Assembly (NCBI RefSeq): GCF_037975245.1 | Contig: NC_092568.1 | Coordinates: 10,195,501 to 10,259,500 of the forward strand | From: Apostichopus japonicus | Taxonomy: Eukaryota > Echinodermata > Holothuroidea > Aspidochirotida > Stichopodidae | Direction of reading: 5' to 3' | DNA: 64,000 nucleotides | In this document: piece after piece, positions 47,411-60,385 of the stretch | Layout: each line of letters starts with the position of its first letter | Numbering within the stretch: position 1 is the first letter of the stretch | Notes under the pieces: model-generated | What the model was told of the DNA's origin: nothing | Seen by the model: only the letters and a program-made list of their open reading frames with translations | Database searches by the model: none | Program-made: the position numbers and the translations under genes

Positions 47411-48769
47411 AGAACCTGCTTGGATTGAAATGTCCAGCCTTGTCCTTGTTTATACAGGAAACAAACAAGAAAATGAGTAAAATTTAGGTGGGGGGGGGGA
47501 GAGGGGAGGGGATAAAACTGACCCTGTGAAAAAAGGATGAACACAGCAAATGTCAAAAATGTTGAGGAACAAATGCGACAAAATGAGAAACAGGATTGCA
47601 TGACAACGTTTCATGAATTGCTCGGTAAAGATAGTTGAAGAGATGCCACCGACAGTTCAACGAGTCCTTAGACACTATCACCATCAGCTGCAACACATGG
47701 CAGAGGGGGAAAAAAAAAATAATTGTTGTATTTTTTCTGTTAACTTGGAAATCACTTGTGTCAAAAGAGCAATTGATTCAACGAGAGACTTTGATGTTTG
47801 CAAAACTCGTCAAACTATTTATGAAACAGCAGACATGAAGGGTTCTCATTCTTTGCTCTCCGAACATACATCATCAAAGAATTATGGGGAAAGTCAATTT
47901 GACTAGCTGTTTTCAGATCAAATACGGTTTATGTTAATTATCTTATCCGATACTCGACGGACTGGGATTGGAATTTTTGGCTGACAGACAAAATCTGTCA
48001 GTTTCAACAGGCTATTGAGAAGAGTCATGGGAGTGTCAAAAAATTTGGAAAGTTTTTTTTTTTTTTGGCCCGGGGGCCAAAGTTAAACTAAAAACTCTCG
48101 AAAAAGTCTTAAAATACAAGCTTTCTAGGGTGTGTACTCTTACACCCTCAGCTGGGTTTAAATGAATCGGGTGGTATTGAAAAGCACTTGTAATGTCACT
48201 ATGTAGTGTTTTCAAATGTCAGTTTAATGTTTGATGTGATTTTTCGTTTCGTCTTTGATGTTTCGAGTTAGGTGCAAAAATGCAATCAATTTTTTTTTTC
48301 GAGAAGATCTCATACAAGAGATATCGTTGGTGTCGTGTTGACTTTGGGAGATGCACTTTATATGAAAGAGTCAAAATTGGATGGCTTAAAGTTTGCCGAT
48401 GCAAGGTGTTTTTATAGTTTTAATGTGATGGGTTGCAATGTAAGGGGTTACTCTCATTCTCAGACCAAATGCATTGTCATATGGATTGGATAAAAAAGAC
48501 AAATATACATGTGCATGCTTCAAAGAAAATGTGTCCTGAAATATCTTTTCCATAAATTATCTGGGCTTTATTCCTGTCACAGGGAATTGGATAGCTACTG
48601 TTTCGTTTGAAATGTTAAATCTATGTTCTTACTTGACCACATACTTTATAGAAACTAATTGTACGTATTTGACAGCACTGTGTTCCTGAACTAGGTTTCA
48701 TAGATATGTAGGACAGGCACCATATGCAGCTCCTTAATCAAAAACTTGATACAAACATAAACTGGTAAG
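47411..48769. other. Intronic stretch without recognised feature
   Basis: A G-rich tract at about 47488-47510 and a small hairpin CTGACAGA/TCTGTCAG near 47982. No supported gene. Confidence 0.45.
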
Positions 48770-49165
48770 TCCTTGATGGCAGCATTGATGGCTCCTGATG
48801 GAATACTTTATTCAATAAAATTATATGATATGAAACCACCTGCTAGGAGGCCCCTGCACTTTGATATCATACCTCAAACATCTGATTATATACTTGATAC
48901 GATGCCTTGTAAAATACCTGTACACATTGATATCACACTCATACATCTGCTTTATTGTTGACTTGATATCTGGTAGAATCTAGGTCTGTAGACTTTCATA
49001 TCACACCTCATACATCTGCTTATTTGCAATACTTGACATGATACCTGGTGGAGGGCTACTGTACAGTATATGGCACCTGATGTGCGACCCTTGTATAACT
49101 AACATGTGATGCTACACCTCACAGGAAACATCTATTAAATATTTTGATATGGCACCTAAAGGAGC
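48770..49165. repeat. Degenerate 65-80-bp tandem repeat
   Basis: The phrases TTGATATCA/TTCATATCACACCTCA, ATACATCTGCTTAT and CTTGATATCTGG or CTTGACATGATACCTGG recur three or more times (near 48860, 48925 and 49000), with further diverged units on both sides. Confidence 0.65.
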
Positions 49166-52100
49166 ACCTTATATAACACTTCATATCAAGACCAGCTTTG
49201 GAACACCATGGTTTATCACACATAATGCAGGTCTTGCCACTAAGTGCAGCCTCCCCCAAAAAACACAACTTTTCTCTGTTTCTGTTTTCTTAACCGTTCG
49301 CTACCGTAGATTCTTGAAGATGTGTATTGATTACAATACCTCATCATGGATGTACTGAGTGGTTAACCCTCCCCTCAAAATCTCCTGTAGCTGCACCATC
49401 TATACACCCTCCCTACCTCCTGCCCCCCCTCCCCCCTCCCTCCCTCAAGCTATCTCCTATTTCTTCAGTTATATCTTCTGAAACATGAAGATATCCCCCA
49501 GCATTCATCCAGCGATCCAGCGTCTGTTCGCAAAAATCAGTAGCCTACTTTATCATATTTTTTCCCATTTTTGCATTTTGCTGCAAAATTTGCCTTGTTT
49601 TAATATCGCGGTAAATGTGTACTCTGGCATTAAGTCGATCATTTCTATCCATTCGCTCCTGCACGATTGAACTTGATTTGTTCATAAATTGATTGACGTT
49701 GGAGTATCGCAGGTTAAAGCGTTCCCAGTATCGCCAGTTAAGCTTTCACCCACAAATCAATAGAGCATGCTCTGTGCAGGCACTTGCTTGTAACAGTTCC
49801 CTAGAACCGAGGCAGGAGGAGCCCTCTGTATCAAATTTTGTTCTCGACAATGTACTAATATTTTTTTCTTTCAATATTTATATCACGCGAATGCCTTGTT
49901 GTACTGACCAAAGCAAATCTGTCCTGCTCTCTCTGTTTAGAGAGTAAATATTCTGCGTTCTTAAAAGCTGTTTAGAACTTGAATGTCCTTGTGTCGTGGC
50001 GGTTCTTTGTAACGTAATTACATTTGCTGAGAAATATTTTCATTAGCAGAAAATCCTTGCATACCTAAGCTTACCAGCCAACGCCTTACGCTTGTATCAT
50101 TGACGTCATTCCCAGGGTGTGACCGTCTAGGTACCGAGGTAAATTTAGTGGAGAAAGAAACTCGTCTGTGATTGGTCGACCAACCAGCAACAGACGTCAT
50201 AACCACTTTTTTGTTTGCTAATTTTTTTTGTCCCTCTTTGTTGCAAGAAGAAAGTTTTTTCGGTAGCTTAAGACGGAATGGCATCATGTTAGTTGTGAGA
50301 GGAAATCAATCAAATCGCCACGGAAACGGGATAAATCCCTACATTTTTGCGGCATCTTAGAAGGCTACATTTTCATGGCATGCGATCTGGCTAGGATGGA
50401 ACGTGCTCCTGAAGGATGCACCTGTTTTTTTAATTTATGCGTGATATTGATGAAGTGATTAGAGGCACTCTTCAGCTTTTTTCAACAAAATATTTTATTG
50501 TGGCTGGAAGTGCGGAGAAACGGATTTGGGGTGAAGTCTGCAGGTCTCAATCATTTCAAGATCACCGTTATTGCCTAGAGGGAAAATAATCCTGTTCGGC
50601 AGAATTTGTCGTAAAACGGTGTAATTATCTGGTCTCGAAGCAGACCTGTAGACAGCTTGCTTGTGTATTTTATAATGAAAATGTTTCTTAAGAAGTGGTT
50701 GCATGTCCCAGTACCCTTCCAACAGGATCTATTCAGAGTCAACGAGTATGCTGCTATGGCAATAATCCATATGACTGACCTTAATTGCCACTTGAATGAT
50801 CATTATTTTCTATCCTGAATCTTCTATGCAAATTAGTCGATAGGTTCTGTCACGGTATAATAGCTGCCTTGAAAGTATTGTTTTTCCACAGCTGTTCAGA
50901 ATTGATATGCTTTTCTTTTGAAAAGTAAACATGCTTTCTCTGGGTTTTATAAATAGATCGTGGAATTGGAACATTAATGATAAAAAGTCACAATTTTCTG
51001 TTTTTGTGCTCATGTGGGGATGCAGGAATGGGGGGGGGGGGAGAGGGAGGGATGGGAGATAGTTGTGGAACAAACTCACAATGCAACTATACATGCAATC
51101 AGCTGCCTAAAGTTGCAAACACAGACTCCAAAACAAACTCATTCTGGTCTGCAGTGCTCAACTTTTAATAAAAGCTAAAATGGTAAGGAAGTCTTGATGG
51201 TTAGAAATCCTGGAGGGTCTGTTTTTTGTCCGGGATTCTCGTCTAGGTCAACCTCTTGATTATTTTCATTTTAGTGCAATGATTTTTATTAAAGGAGAGA
51301 GTTTTTTTTTCATGGCCTACAGATGGTGAGACGATCATTGATTGTTTTGTTACTGTTTGCAAGTAAGAGATGGAATGTAACAGTGCAGGAAAACATAGCC
51401 CAGAGTAATAAGTTTTAATAATTGATGGAAGGACTATAAGAAGGAAAACCGAATGACATCGGTTAAATGTTATGTCTTATGTGTGTGTGTGTGGTAGGGA
51501 GAGTGTTATGCAATGATATCATTTGTGAGGTACTAATGAAGGTGTTTCTGGAGATATCAATGATATTTGGGGTTACGTACAGAAGAAATGACACGTATCA
51601 TCTGTACTCTGGAATGAAATGAAAACAAAACAAAACAGTGGAGTAATTATTAAGGAAATTGAAAGCAACTAACAAAATCACTGAATTATCTGCTTTATCT
51701 ATGTAAGTGCAGTGTATGGTATGAAAAAAATGAAGCAATGTGAGATTTTTTAGAAGAAAATTTTCTACCTGTTTGACAAAAATTCTGTGAATAGAGATTT
51801 AAATTGAGTATTTGTGTCATTCTTACCTCCCCCCCTCCTCCCACAACTGGTGACCTTGTATGTCTTTCAAGGAATATAGTATTTTCCGAGTGCTGTGCAA
51901 ACTGCAAACAGTCAGCATTTATTTGCTCATCTGTTATCATTTGGACTAGTTTAGAGAAACGTCTAACCTGGGACCCAAATCAGTTTGTTAGTTTTTCAAA
52001 GGGAGGTAACCGTTGCTGTCATTTTTGATGTTCAACCTTATCTGAGTGAAGTTAGCCGATGAATGTATTCACCAGGTGAGTTTGTGACATCTGGCCGTGT

Positions 52101-55100
52101 GTGGAGTTGCGTGTTAAGCAGTACATGTGACTGCATTCCCAGGTATTGTACTGTTTGTTGTGTGTTGTTGATTTAGGTGACAAATAGATAAGTACCGTTG
52201 CCCGTAACTCAATGAGGTCAACAGGTGACAAACAGTTCATTAGCTATAGCGTTTGATTGACATTTTAATTTGTCTAAGTTGGGTTTTTGTATCAATATGA
52301 CTTTCTATTTTCAATTATGGTTTGGTTATAAAGATGGAAATAAATCGTTGCTTTTCAATCAATCATTCAATCAATCATTTAAGGATCTTTGTTTTAATTA
52401 AGAGCTACATATATAAGACTACTAATTACCTGAACATTGGTTTGAAACATGTCAGTTACTGCACGTATTAATGTCAATTACGTGACTGAATCCGTGCGTG
52501 GTAAATTAATGATATTAAAAGCACATATTTGTTTGTGTAGTGCAGGGTGCAACAGTGGGAGTATCAGTGCGTGTGTGTGTGCAAGTAGAGTTCCCCTTAA
52601 TTGCTATGAGCATGAGCAGAAGGCTCCAATCAAAAGGCAGCCATGAATGCGACAAAGAGTAAAGGCGACTAAATGCTAGAATCTGAACATGAGTACAGAC
52701 CATATCTACGAGTGTGTTTACTAAGTTGGTACTTGTAAGGCAACTTCTCTTTTAGATTTCTTCCTTTTTTTCCCTTTTTGCCTGTGCAAAATGTTAGCAA
52801 CTTCTGTAACATAATATGTAAATAATATGTTTCTTTTGTGATCGATCTCGGTCCAGCCTTACTGTAATATGAAATACTTGTAAGGGTTCTATTTTTGTTG
52901 CTTATAGCATTTCTCCAGTATTAACAAAGACTCGAGAAACATTCATGCTGTCTGTTTGGTGAGTCAGAAAATATCACAACATGAATGCTTAATTGGCCTT
53001 GAAAAGTCGGTTAATTTCACGGACTGATGGACTAAATTTAGTTATTGTTTGGAGATGAATTTTGTCAAAATCTGGCTGTAACGTGCCACGTGTTCGTGTT
53101 CAAAGCAAGTAGAGTAAAAAGTTAGAAGGTATCTCTGAATCATAATAATCTCTTCTATTTTGTCCATCAATATTGCAGTCGGAATGATGGTAAAAGCCAT
53201 AGAGTCTATGAATGAACAATTGCAAGTTTGGCATTATTAGATTGTCTTGGAGACAAAGTTTTGCTGTGTTCAGTAAATATACAGGAATGTGTAACTCGCT
53301 AATTATAGGGGTGACATATACAGTTGTGGTCAGTCAGAATTCAGATGTCTCATCCCTAAAAATGACCATATCTTTTCCATGCAGGAGATCCGGGGACATG
53401 ATGTTGATGTTGACTCTCTCCCCCTCTCCCTCCCCCTCCATGTTGAAATAACTTTGTTAGTACCTAGAGTGTATATAGGTTTAAAGGGAGGGGTGGGCAT
53501 TTTGAGGATCTTTGAATGTATTGATGGCTCTTTGTGTCAAGGATATGCCCAAGATTTGAACACCTTTTCCAGAAAGAGGAAGTATTTTGTTCGAGATAAA
53601 AATCCAATGCCCAAGGCAGTGAAGGTAACTGGTAGTCTCATTGCTCATACTATAATAGTGCAACATGATGCTTTTCATGTGATTTTTCGAGCTACGATAC
53701 CCTTTCAATGATCTCGGTTGCCTTAACATGTAATGGTTCAACAATCACAGCTAATAGGCTTAATCAGGTTCAAGATGTCTATACGAACAGAAGCTCATGA
53801 TTCTGTCATGGACTAAAACGGTATTTTTGTAAAATATATAGACCCTCCCCCCCCACCCTCCTCCCTACCATTCCTTCTCTTTATCCTCTCATGAAGGATA
53901 GTTGTAAGATGATGAATGTTGTTTGTTGAGGACTTGTTTTAGCCGGAAAGGCATTAACCTAGAGCTCTACAGTCCATAAGCATTAAACAGCTGCTACCTT
54001 ATATAACGGTACCAATAAACGTGCCATGCTACCAGCTGGTCAGACACGTGGATTTGGCAGTCAGTAGCAGTACATAAGTTTGCTTATATCACGGCATGCC
54101 ATGATAATTATGTTTTATCTAGATATTCTTCCAGAAAGAGCGACACAGTTTTATCAGGAGTGTGTGACACAATCATAGTAATACTTCCATGGGAACACAT
54201 TGTACTGCCCATTGCTATATGATTATTTGAAGTTTGTAAAACACCAGCTCTGGTATAAGGATGAACGCAACTCTCGTAAATTTAAATTTTGTAGAATGTT
54301 CCCCTATTCAGCAGGTCTCGCTTTTGGCCTTCGATCCTCCTCAGTTTTGGCCAGTACCTCGCATACAGTTTCAGTCTTGTTTTTCAGTCTAGCCACATAC
54401 TGTACGACAGGGTCAAATTTCAAATCGTATTACACCGTCACAAATGAATAGAGTGTTAATTCTTTTAGCAAAGGTATTGTCACGCAATCAAAAGTTGTCG
54501 GCAATTCTCATCTAGGTCAGCCTATATCTCTCTCTTACAACCCTGGATAATAAAAATTACTCAGCACCGAAAGCGGGTTTGTCGTATCTCTGATTTTAAT
54601 AAACTCCGTTTTGGTTGTTCAGCCCAAGGTCCTCGGGGATTCCGCGGAGACATTGTTAAGCTTGAAATGGAGTAATCACTTTTAGCTGGGATGAGATCTC
54701 CATGGGAAAGTAGGTGTGTTGGCAATGTGGATATACACGGTCGATTGAATGTTGAGGGCATATGTCATTCTGCTGTGTCAATCCGCACATTCTGGCGCGC
54801 TAGACCCCAAACGTACGGTTTATCTCACGATGATTTGATTTGACGGTAAATACACCACTCAGCTGGAAGTTGGGTAGTCGGTAGTCTACATTTGTACATG
54901 TTAAGAATCATGCATCATTCATTAGGTATATATTCACGACGGTAATTTAGGTGAATTTTAGTGTTTGGTCGTAACAAATTGGACCGAGCTAAGATGTAGT
55001 GTAACAAGTTTATAACACTCGATTAATTTGATCAACACATTAGGTTGGCAAAGAGTTATATGTCGCTACATTCACTCGGTGGCTTATAATCAGGGAATTA

Positions 55101-56740
55101 ATAAACTGCTGAATCTAATACACAGATTTTGTGTTGGACCACAAATTTGATACCACTTAATTTATCATTCCTGACGGAATAACATTTTCAGATACCTGAT
55201 GTTAATAGGTATCCTATATTTGATAATTAAAGTATTGTACATCCTGATTGTGTTAAATTCTCAAAAATGCAAAGCCTTTTTTGGGGGAGCAAGGAACTCA
55301 ACTTGGCAACCCCATGACTAAGCCCTGATTGGCATCGCACAGTCCAATCAAAAGATGAATAGATATATGCAAAAAATAATTTAATCTTTTATTTAAACTA
55401 CAAAGTGCCCTCACAGTTTATACATTAAAATATAAAATATAACGTTCTCTAGTTAGCTTTAACTTTCTATAATTTAGACCAATCAGTTGGACCAATGGTT
55501 TAATACAATAGCACATACTGTATTCTCTATCCAAAGATGAAAAATAAAAAATTCATTTGTTATAAATTTCAAAGCATACTCAGAGATTGTGGTATTGTGA
55601 TATTTGTACTTGTAAGTGTTAACTATCCAGTTGTATAAATCTTGTGCAAAACCAGGGACTTTACTGATACACAGTTCTGTCTGTCTGTGAATGCTAAATT
55701 ATAAAAAATGGTGGCATATCTTTGGCACCTTTTGAAGAAGAAGAATCCACCTCCATTTCCCATCAAATACTTTTTGAAGTGTATGTAGTTTTTTGGTTCT
55801 TTGACACAGATCTTTCATTCTGTCTCTTAGCGTAACAGTTTCATGGTTGTTTAAGCAATGTAAGTGGCTAATTCACCCGAAAACAGTCTGTGAGCTGTGA
55901 GACGTATCTAGCCATAGAGGAACGAATTTGTGTCTATAGATGCAAACCCATCTAAACAATCAAATTTGCGCTAAGAGGTTCAGGAGGTAATGGGGTACTC
56001 CCAAGATGAAGAAATTTAGATGTGAAAATAGTGCAATCTAAGGCATAGTCCTTAGGCTACAAATTAGCTTTAAACTTATAAGTCTACAGGTACTGTACTT
56101 CTAATAACTAGTTACATTGTGTGTATGTCTTGGGGAGAGGGGGGGTGGGGGAATGGAGGAGTGTGTACACCCTACGCTCTGTATCCAGGACTGATACCTG
56201 ATACTGTGTTCATTATCTCCCGACATTCGGCTGAGTAAGCGTTCAATCAGGCATATTTAACCTACAATCAGGTAAATACGCACCAGTGCAGTGCTTTATT
56301 GAACCGAAAATAAATAAACATAAATAGAATTAAGTGATAACTACATCTTTATCGAATCAACCATCAGGTGAACAGCCCCCACCAAAAGCAATGTTTGATG
56401 TTTTGTTGTACTGCTGTAGAAATGAAGGGATGGGGGGTGGGGTAAGAATGAGTAGGGGTTGGCAAAGGAGTTTGAAGATTGCTTTATTAGCAAAAGGCTG
56501 CAATATTTGCAGTTTTCTTTCTCTCTGTTTTTAAGGACCGCTCTCAGGCCCTCCAGCGGTATGGGTCGCTGGCCAATTAGGCCCATCCCTGTAACTTATG
56601 TACTGTAAATAAAAAAGGTTGGGTTTCTCTATATGTTATTAGTGTATAATTCACCTAGCATGCAGACCAGGACTACACTGAATGACATATATCCATATAA
56701 ACTTAAAACTGCACAATAAATAATTGTGTTCTTGTTCACA
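49166..56740. other. Intronic stretch; a few simple and regulatory-like motifs
   Basis: About 7.6 kb without a recognised gene. I note a C-rich pyrimidine tract at about 49406-49446, a perfect CRE palindrome TGACGTCA at about 50101-50108, a G12 run with GA tract at about 51029-51050, a TG run near 51481, a C+T tract near 53416-53440, and a G-rich tract at about 56133-56155. None has enough support for a function. Confidence 0.45.
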
Positions 56741-57015
56741 AAGAATAATAATAATATTGAGGATTTATAAAGCGCAGGCACATCCACCGATAACGGTGCT
56801 CAAGGCCCATAACAATATTACCCCGGTCAACGATTACCTGTCAAACATAGAGACAATCCCTCCACATGGCAGCAGCTAAACCGCGCCCAGCTGACAGTTT
56901 TATCTCACAGGTCCCCATTTATACACCTGGCTGAAGAGAGGCAATGGAGAAAGAGTGCCTTGCCCAAGGACACAAGGTAATGATCTGGCCAGGACTCGAT
57001 CTTGCAAGCCTTAAA
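56741..57015 (-). mobile_element. SINE/LINE-like retroelement just upstream of exon 4
   Basis: On the minus strand the element ends GCGCTTTATAAATCCTCAAT followed by an ATT-type tail (56744-56760). Its other end contains the conserved phrase that reads GAGTGCCTTGCCCAAGGACAC on plus, here split at 56956-56977. These are hallmarks of widespread invertebrate retroposons with L2-like tails. It ends about 65 bp before the acceptor of exon 4, so its T-rich strand and branch-point candidates lie next to that splice site. No open frame. Confidence 0.65.
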
Positions 57016-57080
57016 CACAACGCTTCGCAGAAAGAAGTTTATGATGATTTTGTTTTTTCTTGTTTTTCTTCTCATTGTAG

Positions 57081-57195
57081 AAACTACCGCTGATTAGGAA
57101 GGTTGCCGTCAAACTACTACAGCTTCTGGGATTCCTTCAGAAACAGAACGTTATTCATGCGGATCTCAAACCCGAGAACATTCTCTGTCCGGAAG
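57081..57195 (+). CDS. DYRK/HIPK-like protein kinase, helix-E and catalytic-loop exon
   Basis: Thirty-eight codons plus one base (phase 1 donor), bordered by tcattgtag and gtaatt. The peptide opens KLPLIRKVAVKLLQLLGFLQ (helix E) and then KQNVIHADLKPENILCPEG. HADLKPEN is the catalytic loop: aspartate is the catalytic base, with lysine and asparagine in their usual places. Alanine replaces the arginine of the classical HRD, as in HIPK and Yak1, while DYRK proteins usually have HCD. Joined to the exon at 11177-11272, the alignment is seamless. No exon with the DFG magnesium-binding motif was found downstream within the window, so the domain is completed beyond 64000. Confidence 0.93.
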
Positions 57196-57354
57196 GTAAT
57201 TGCGTATTACAAAGGTCAACGTTTAAATGTAAAAGTAAAACCTTCTTGAAGTGAGTCTTTACTGTTTACAAAAGATCCTGTGTCCCCAGATCCAAATTTT
57301 ATTTGTGGACACCATGCAGTGACCATCCGATGAATTCACACGGTTTTTTAAATC

Positions 57355-57640
57355 AGAGTGCATGATTTGAGCGGAAACTGCAAACATTTGCCAATTGTAA
57401 CCCTTTGTCACACATTAACACACTTTTGCTTGTGATAATGTGAGGAAACACTAGAACACAGGTTCACACATGTCACAAGAAATGTTATGTGTGAACCTCC
57501 CCCACCCCTCACTTATCTATGAAATAGGGTGGATGGTGTCAAAAACTGCAGTTTTCCACACATTTGCACAGGTTTTGGACACAGACCGAAAATGAGTGCT
57601 GTAAATGTGTGATTTTACATGTGAAATTGGTTCCAAAACA
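57355..57640. repeat. CACACAT/ATGTGTG-rich block, second copy
   Basis: Contains TTTGTCACACATTAACACAC, GTTCACACATGTCACAAG and GTAAATGTGTGATTTTACAT, matching the style of 44020-44560. Exact homology cannot be established by eye. Confidence 0.4.
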
Positions 57641-57934
57641 TTTAACCCATTTATCCCATATGTATATATATACATTCCACTGATGTCATGTTTTACTATG
57701 CAGAAAACTTTAAATATGAAACATCTTTGTTCGGCAAAAGTACTGTTAAATTCGGTTGACTGAAATATTTTGCAAGCTGATTTTCATATAAAAGCTTTTG
57801 CCAATGTTTTGGCCAAAGTTATCGGTGAAAGGCGTAAGTACTATAGAGGGGGTAATTGAATGAAACCAGGTATAAGTTGAGAAATGTTCCTTAATAGATA
57901 TATATTTCGTCGTTCCTGCAACGATTATATTGAC

Positions 57935-57942
<8 letters not shown>

Positions 57943-57965
<23 letters not shown>

Positions 57966-58010
57966 AATATACATATACATATACATATATATATGTATAT
58001 ATATAGCTCA
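57943..58010. repeat. (TA)n / TATACA microsatellite
   Basis: TA run followed by several TACATA units. Confidence 0.9.
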
Positions 58011-58610
58011 CTAAATTTGACCTCCAGTACATAAATGTAGGTGACGTTTCCCTACGAGCAATATTTAGTCAATCATTTATTCACATGTAGTGCACAAAAA
58101 ACAACAAAACAGAGAAGTCGTTGAGACGATCGGCATCAATAGTTAAAAATGTTTTTGTTTTGTTTTTTGAATTATGTTTGTTTGTTTGTTTGCAAAACTC
58201 ACGAAGATATTCTTTCTTTACTTAAGCATGGATTTTTGGCAATGCTTCTCATAGGCGTCTGACTTTTTGACATAATCCCTGCAATGTAGAATTTATAATT
58301 AAGTATCATCCTAACTGCATTTTGACTAGTTATCAAATTGTGAAGTGAGACAGACGGATGAGGAAAAAATTAAATTCTTTAATAATACTTCAAGCGCTAG
58401 AGGTTTACAGCTTTGAAATATGTCCTATATTGATGCTATACATGTATGAGAAATAGGTGGTGTTAGGTGTCACTTAGGGTGAGGAGCCTCATCGAGGGTA
58501 ACATACTTATAAAGTACAAGCACACAGAACTCCAAGGAGGAGGGATGGATGAAGAAGAAATGAAGGGGAGCGTTCTAGGAATCTGGCAAACAGAATCATT
58601 AATAACTTAT
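58011..58610. other. Intronic stretch without recognised feature
   Basis: A GTTT run at about 58168-58190. Nothing else is supported. Confidence 0.5.
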
Positions 58611-58615
58611 GGGAA

Positions 58616-58688
58616 GATCAAGGAGGGTGAGATCAAGGAGGGTGAGATCAAGGAGGGTGGGATCAAGGAGGGTGGGATCAAGGAGGGA
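58616..58688. repeat. 15-bp minisatellite, five units
   Basis: Units of GATCAAGGAGGGTGA or GATCAAGGAGGGTGG. They abut the 82-bp array, whose units also contain GATCAAGGAGG, so the short array was probably seeded from it. Confidence 0.9.
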
Positions 58689-60385
58689 GTGAATAAGAAA
58701 ATAGGAGGAATAGTACAAGGATTACTCAAGAAGGGATGGATGAAAGGGTAATGAATAAGAAAATAGTAGGTTTGTTACAAGGAGACTCATGGGTCATAGA
58801 CAGAAAATCAAGAAGGGATGGATGAATGGGTAATGAATAAGAAAAAAGTAGGTATGTTACAAGGAGACTCATGAGTCATTAACAGAAGATCAAGAAGGGA
58901 TGGATGAAAGGGTAATGAATAAGAAAATAGTAGGTATGTTACTAGGAGACTCATGAGTCACATACAGAAGGTCAAGAAGGGATGGATAAATGGGTAATGA
59001 ATAAGAAAATAGTAGGTATGTTACAAGGAGACTCATGAGTCACAGACAGAAGATGAAGAAGGGATGGATGAAAGGGTAATGAATAAGAAAATAGTAGGTT
59101 TGTTACAAGGAGACTCATGAGTCACATACAGAAGGTCAAGAAGGGATGGATAAATGAGTAATGAATAAGAAAATAGTAGGTATATTATAAGGAGACTCAT
59201 TAGTCACATACAGAAGATCAAGAAGGGATGGATGAAAGGGTATTAATGAGTAAGAAAATAGTAGGTTTGTTACATGGAGACTCATGAGTCATTGACAGAT
59301 GATCAAGGAGGAATGGATGAAAGGGTAATGAATAAGAAAATAGTAGGTTTGTTACAAGGAGACTCATGAGTCACAGACAGATGATCAAGAAGGGATGGAT
59401 GAAAGGGTAATGAATAAGAAAATAGTAGGTTTGTTACAAGGAGACTCATGAGTCATTGACAGATGATCAAGGAGGAATGGATGAAAGGGTAATGAATAAG
59501 AAAATAGTAGGTTTGTTACAAGGAGACTCATGAGTCATTGACAGATGATCAAGGAGGAATGGATGAAAGGGTAATGAATAAGAAAATAGTAGGTTTGTTA
59601 CAAGGAGACTCATGAGTCATTGACAGATGATCAAGGAGGAATGGATGAAAGGGTATTAATGAATAAGAAAATAGTAGGTTTGTTACAAGGAGACTCATGA
59701 GTCATTGACAGATGATCAAGGAGGAATGGATGAAAGGGTAATGAATAAGAAAATAGTAGGTTTGTTACAAGGAGACTCATGAGTCATTGACAGATGATCA
59801 AGGAGGAATGGATGAAAGGGTAATGAATAAGAAAATAGTAGGTTTGTTACAAGGAGACTCATGAGTCATTGACAGATGATCAAGGAGGAATGGATGAAAG
59901 GGTATTAATGAATAAGAAAATAGTAGGTTTGTTACAAGGAGACTCATGAGTCATTGACAGATGATCAAGAAGGGATGGATGAAAGGGTAATGAATAAGAA
60001 AATAGTAGGTTTGTTACAAGGAGACTCATGAGTCATTGACAGATGATCAAGGAGGAATGGATGAAAGGGTAATGAATAAGAAAATAGTAGGTTTGTTACA
60101 AGGAGACTCATGAGTCATTGACAGATGATCAAGAAGGGATGGATGAATGGGTAATGAATAAGAAAATAGTAGGTATGTTACAAGGAGACTCATGAGTCAT
60201 CGAAAGATGATCAAGAAGGGATGGATGAAAGGGTAATGAATAAGAAAATAGTAGGTATGTTACAAGGAGACTCGTGAGTCATTGACAGAAGATCAAGGAG
60301 GGATGGATGAAAGGGTAATGAATAAGAAAATAGTAGGTTTGTTACAAGGAGACTCATGAGTCGTTGACAGAAGATCAATGAGGAA
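58688..60385. repeat. 82-bp minisatellite, about 20 units, with TGAGTCA in most units
   Basis: The unit reads AAGGAGGAATGGATGAAAGG, GTAATGAATAAGAAAATAGT, AGGTTTGTTACAAGGAGACT, CATGAGTCATTGACAGATGA and TC. Some units carry a 4-bp insertion (GTATTAATG), giving spacings of 82 to 86 bp. The centre of the array is the most homogeneous and both ends are diverged. Each typical unit contains ACTCATGAGT, a 10-bp palindrome overlapping TGAGTCA. By eye about 17 of 20 units retain TGAGTCA. Confidence 0.95.

Larger units (their letters stand above)
11273..57080 (+). other. Giant kinase intron, 45.8 kb
   Basis: A phase-0 intron bounded by gtaagc and ctcattgtag. The exons on either side join into an uninterrupted kinase alignment (LYHYFKKVSRDE then KLPLIRKV), so no coding exon needs to be sought inside, though alternative or nested transcripts cannot be excluded by eye. 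It is filled with the repeats listed below. No nested gene on either strand is convincing. Confidence 0.75.

Noticed and set aside
58688-60385. A CRISPR-like array or other spaced-repeat system
   Set aside because: The units are contiguous tandem copies with no unique spacers, in a eukaryotic intron; the same holds for the arrays at 3891, 21014 and 33372.
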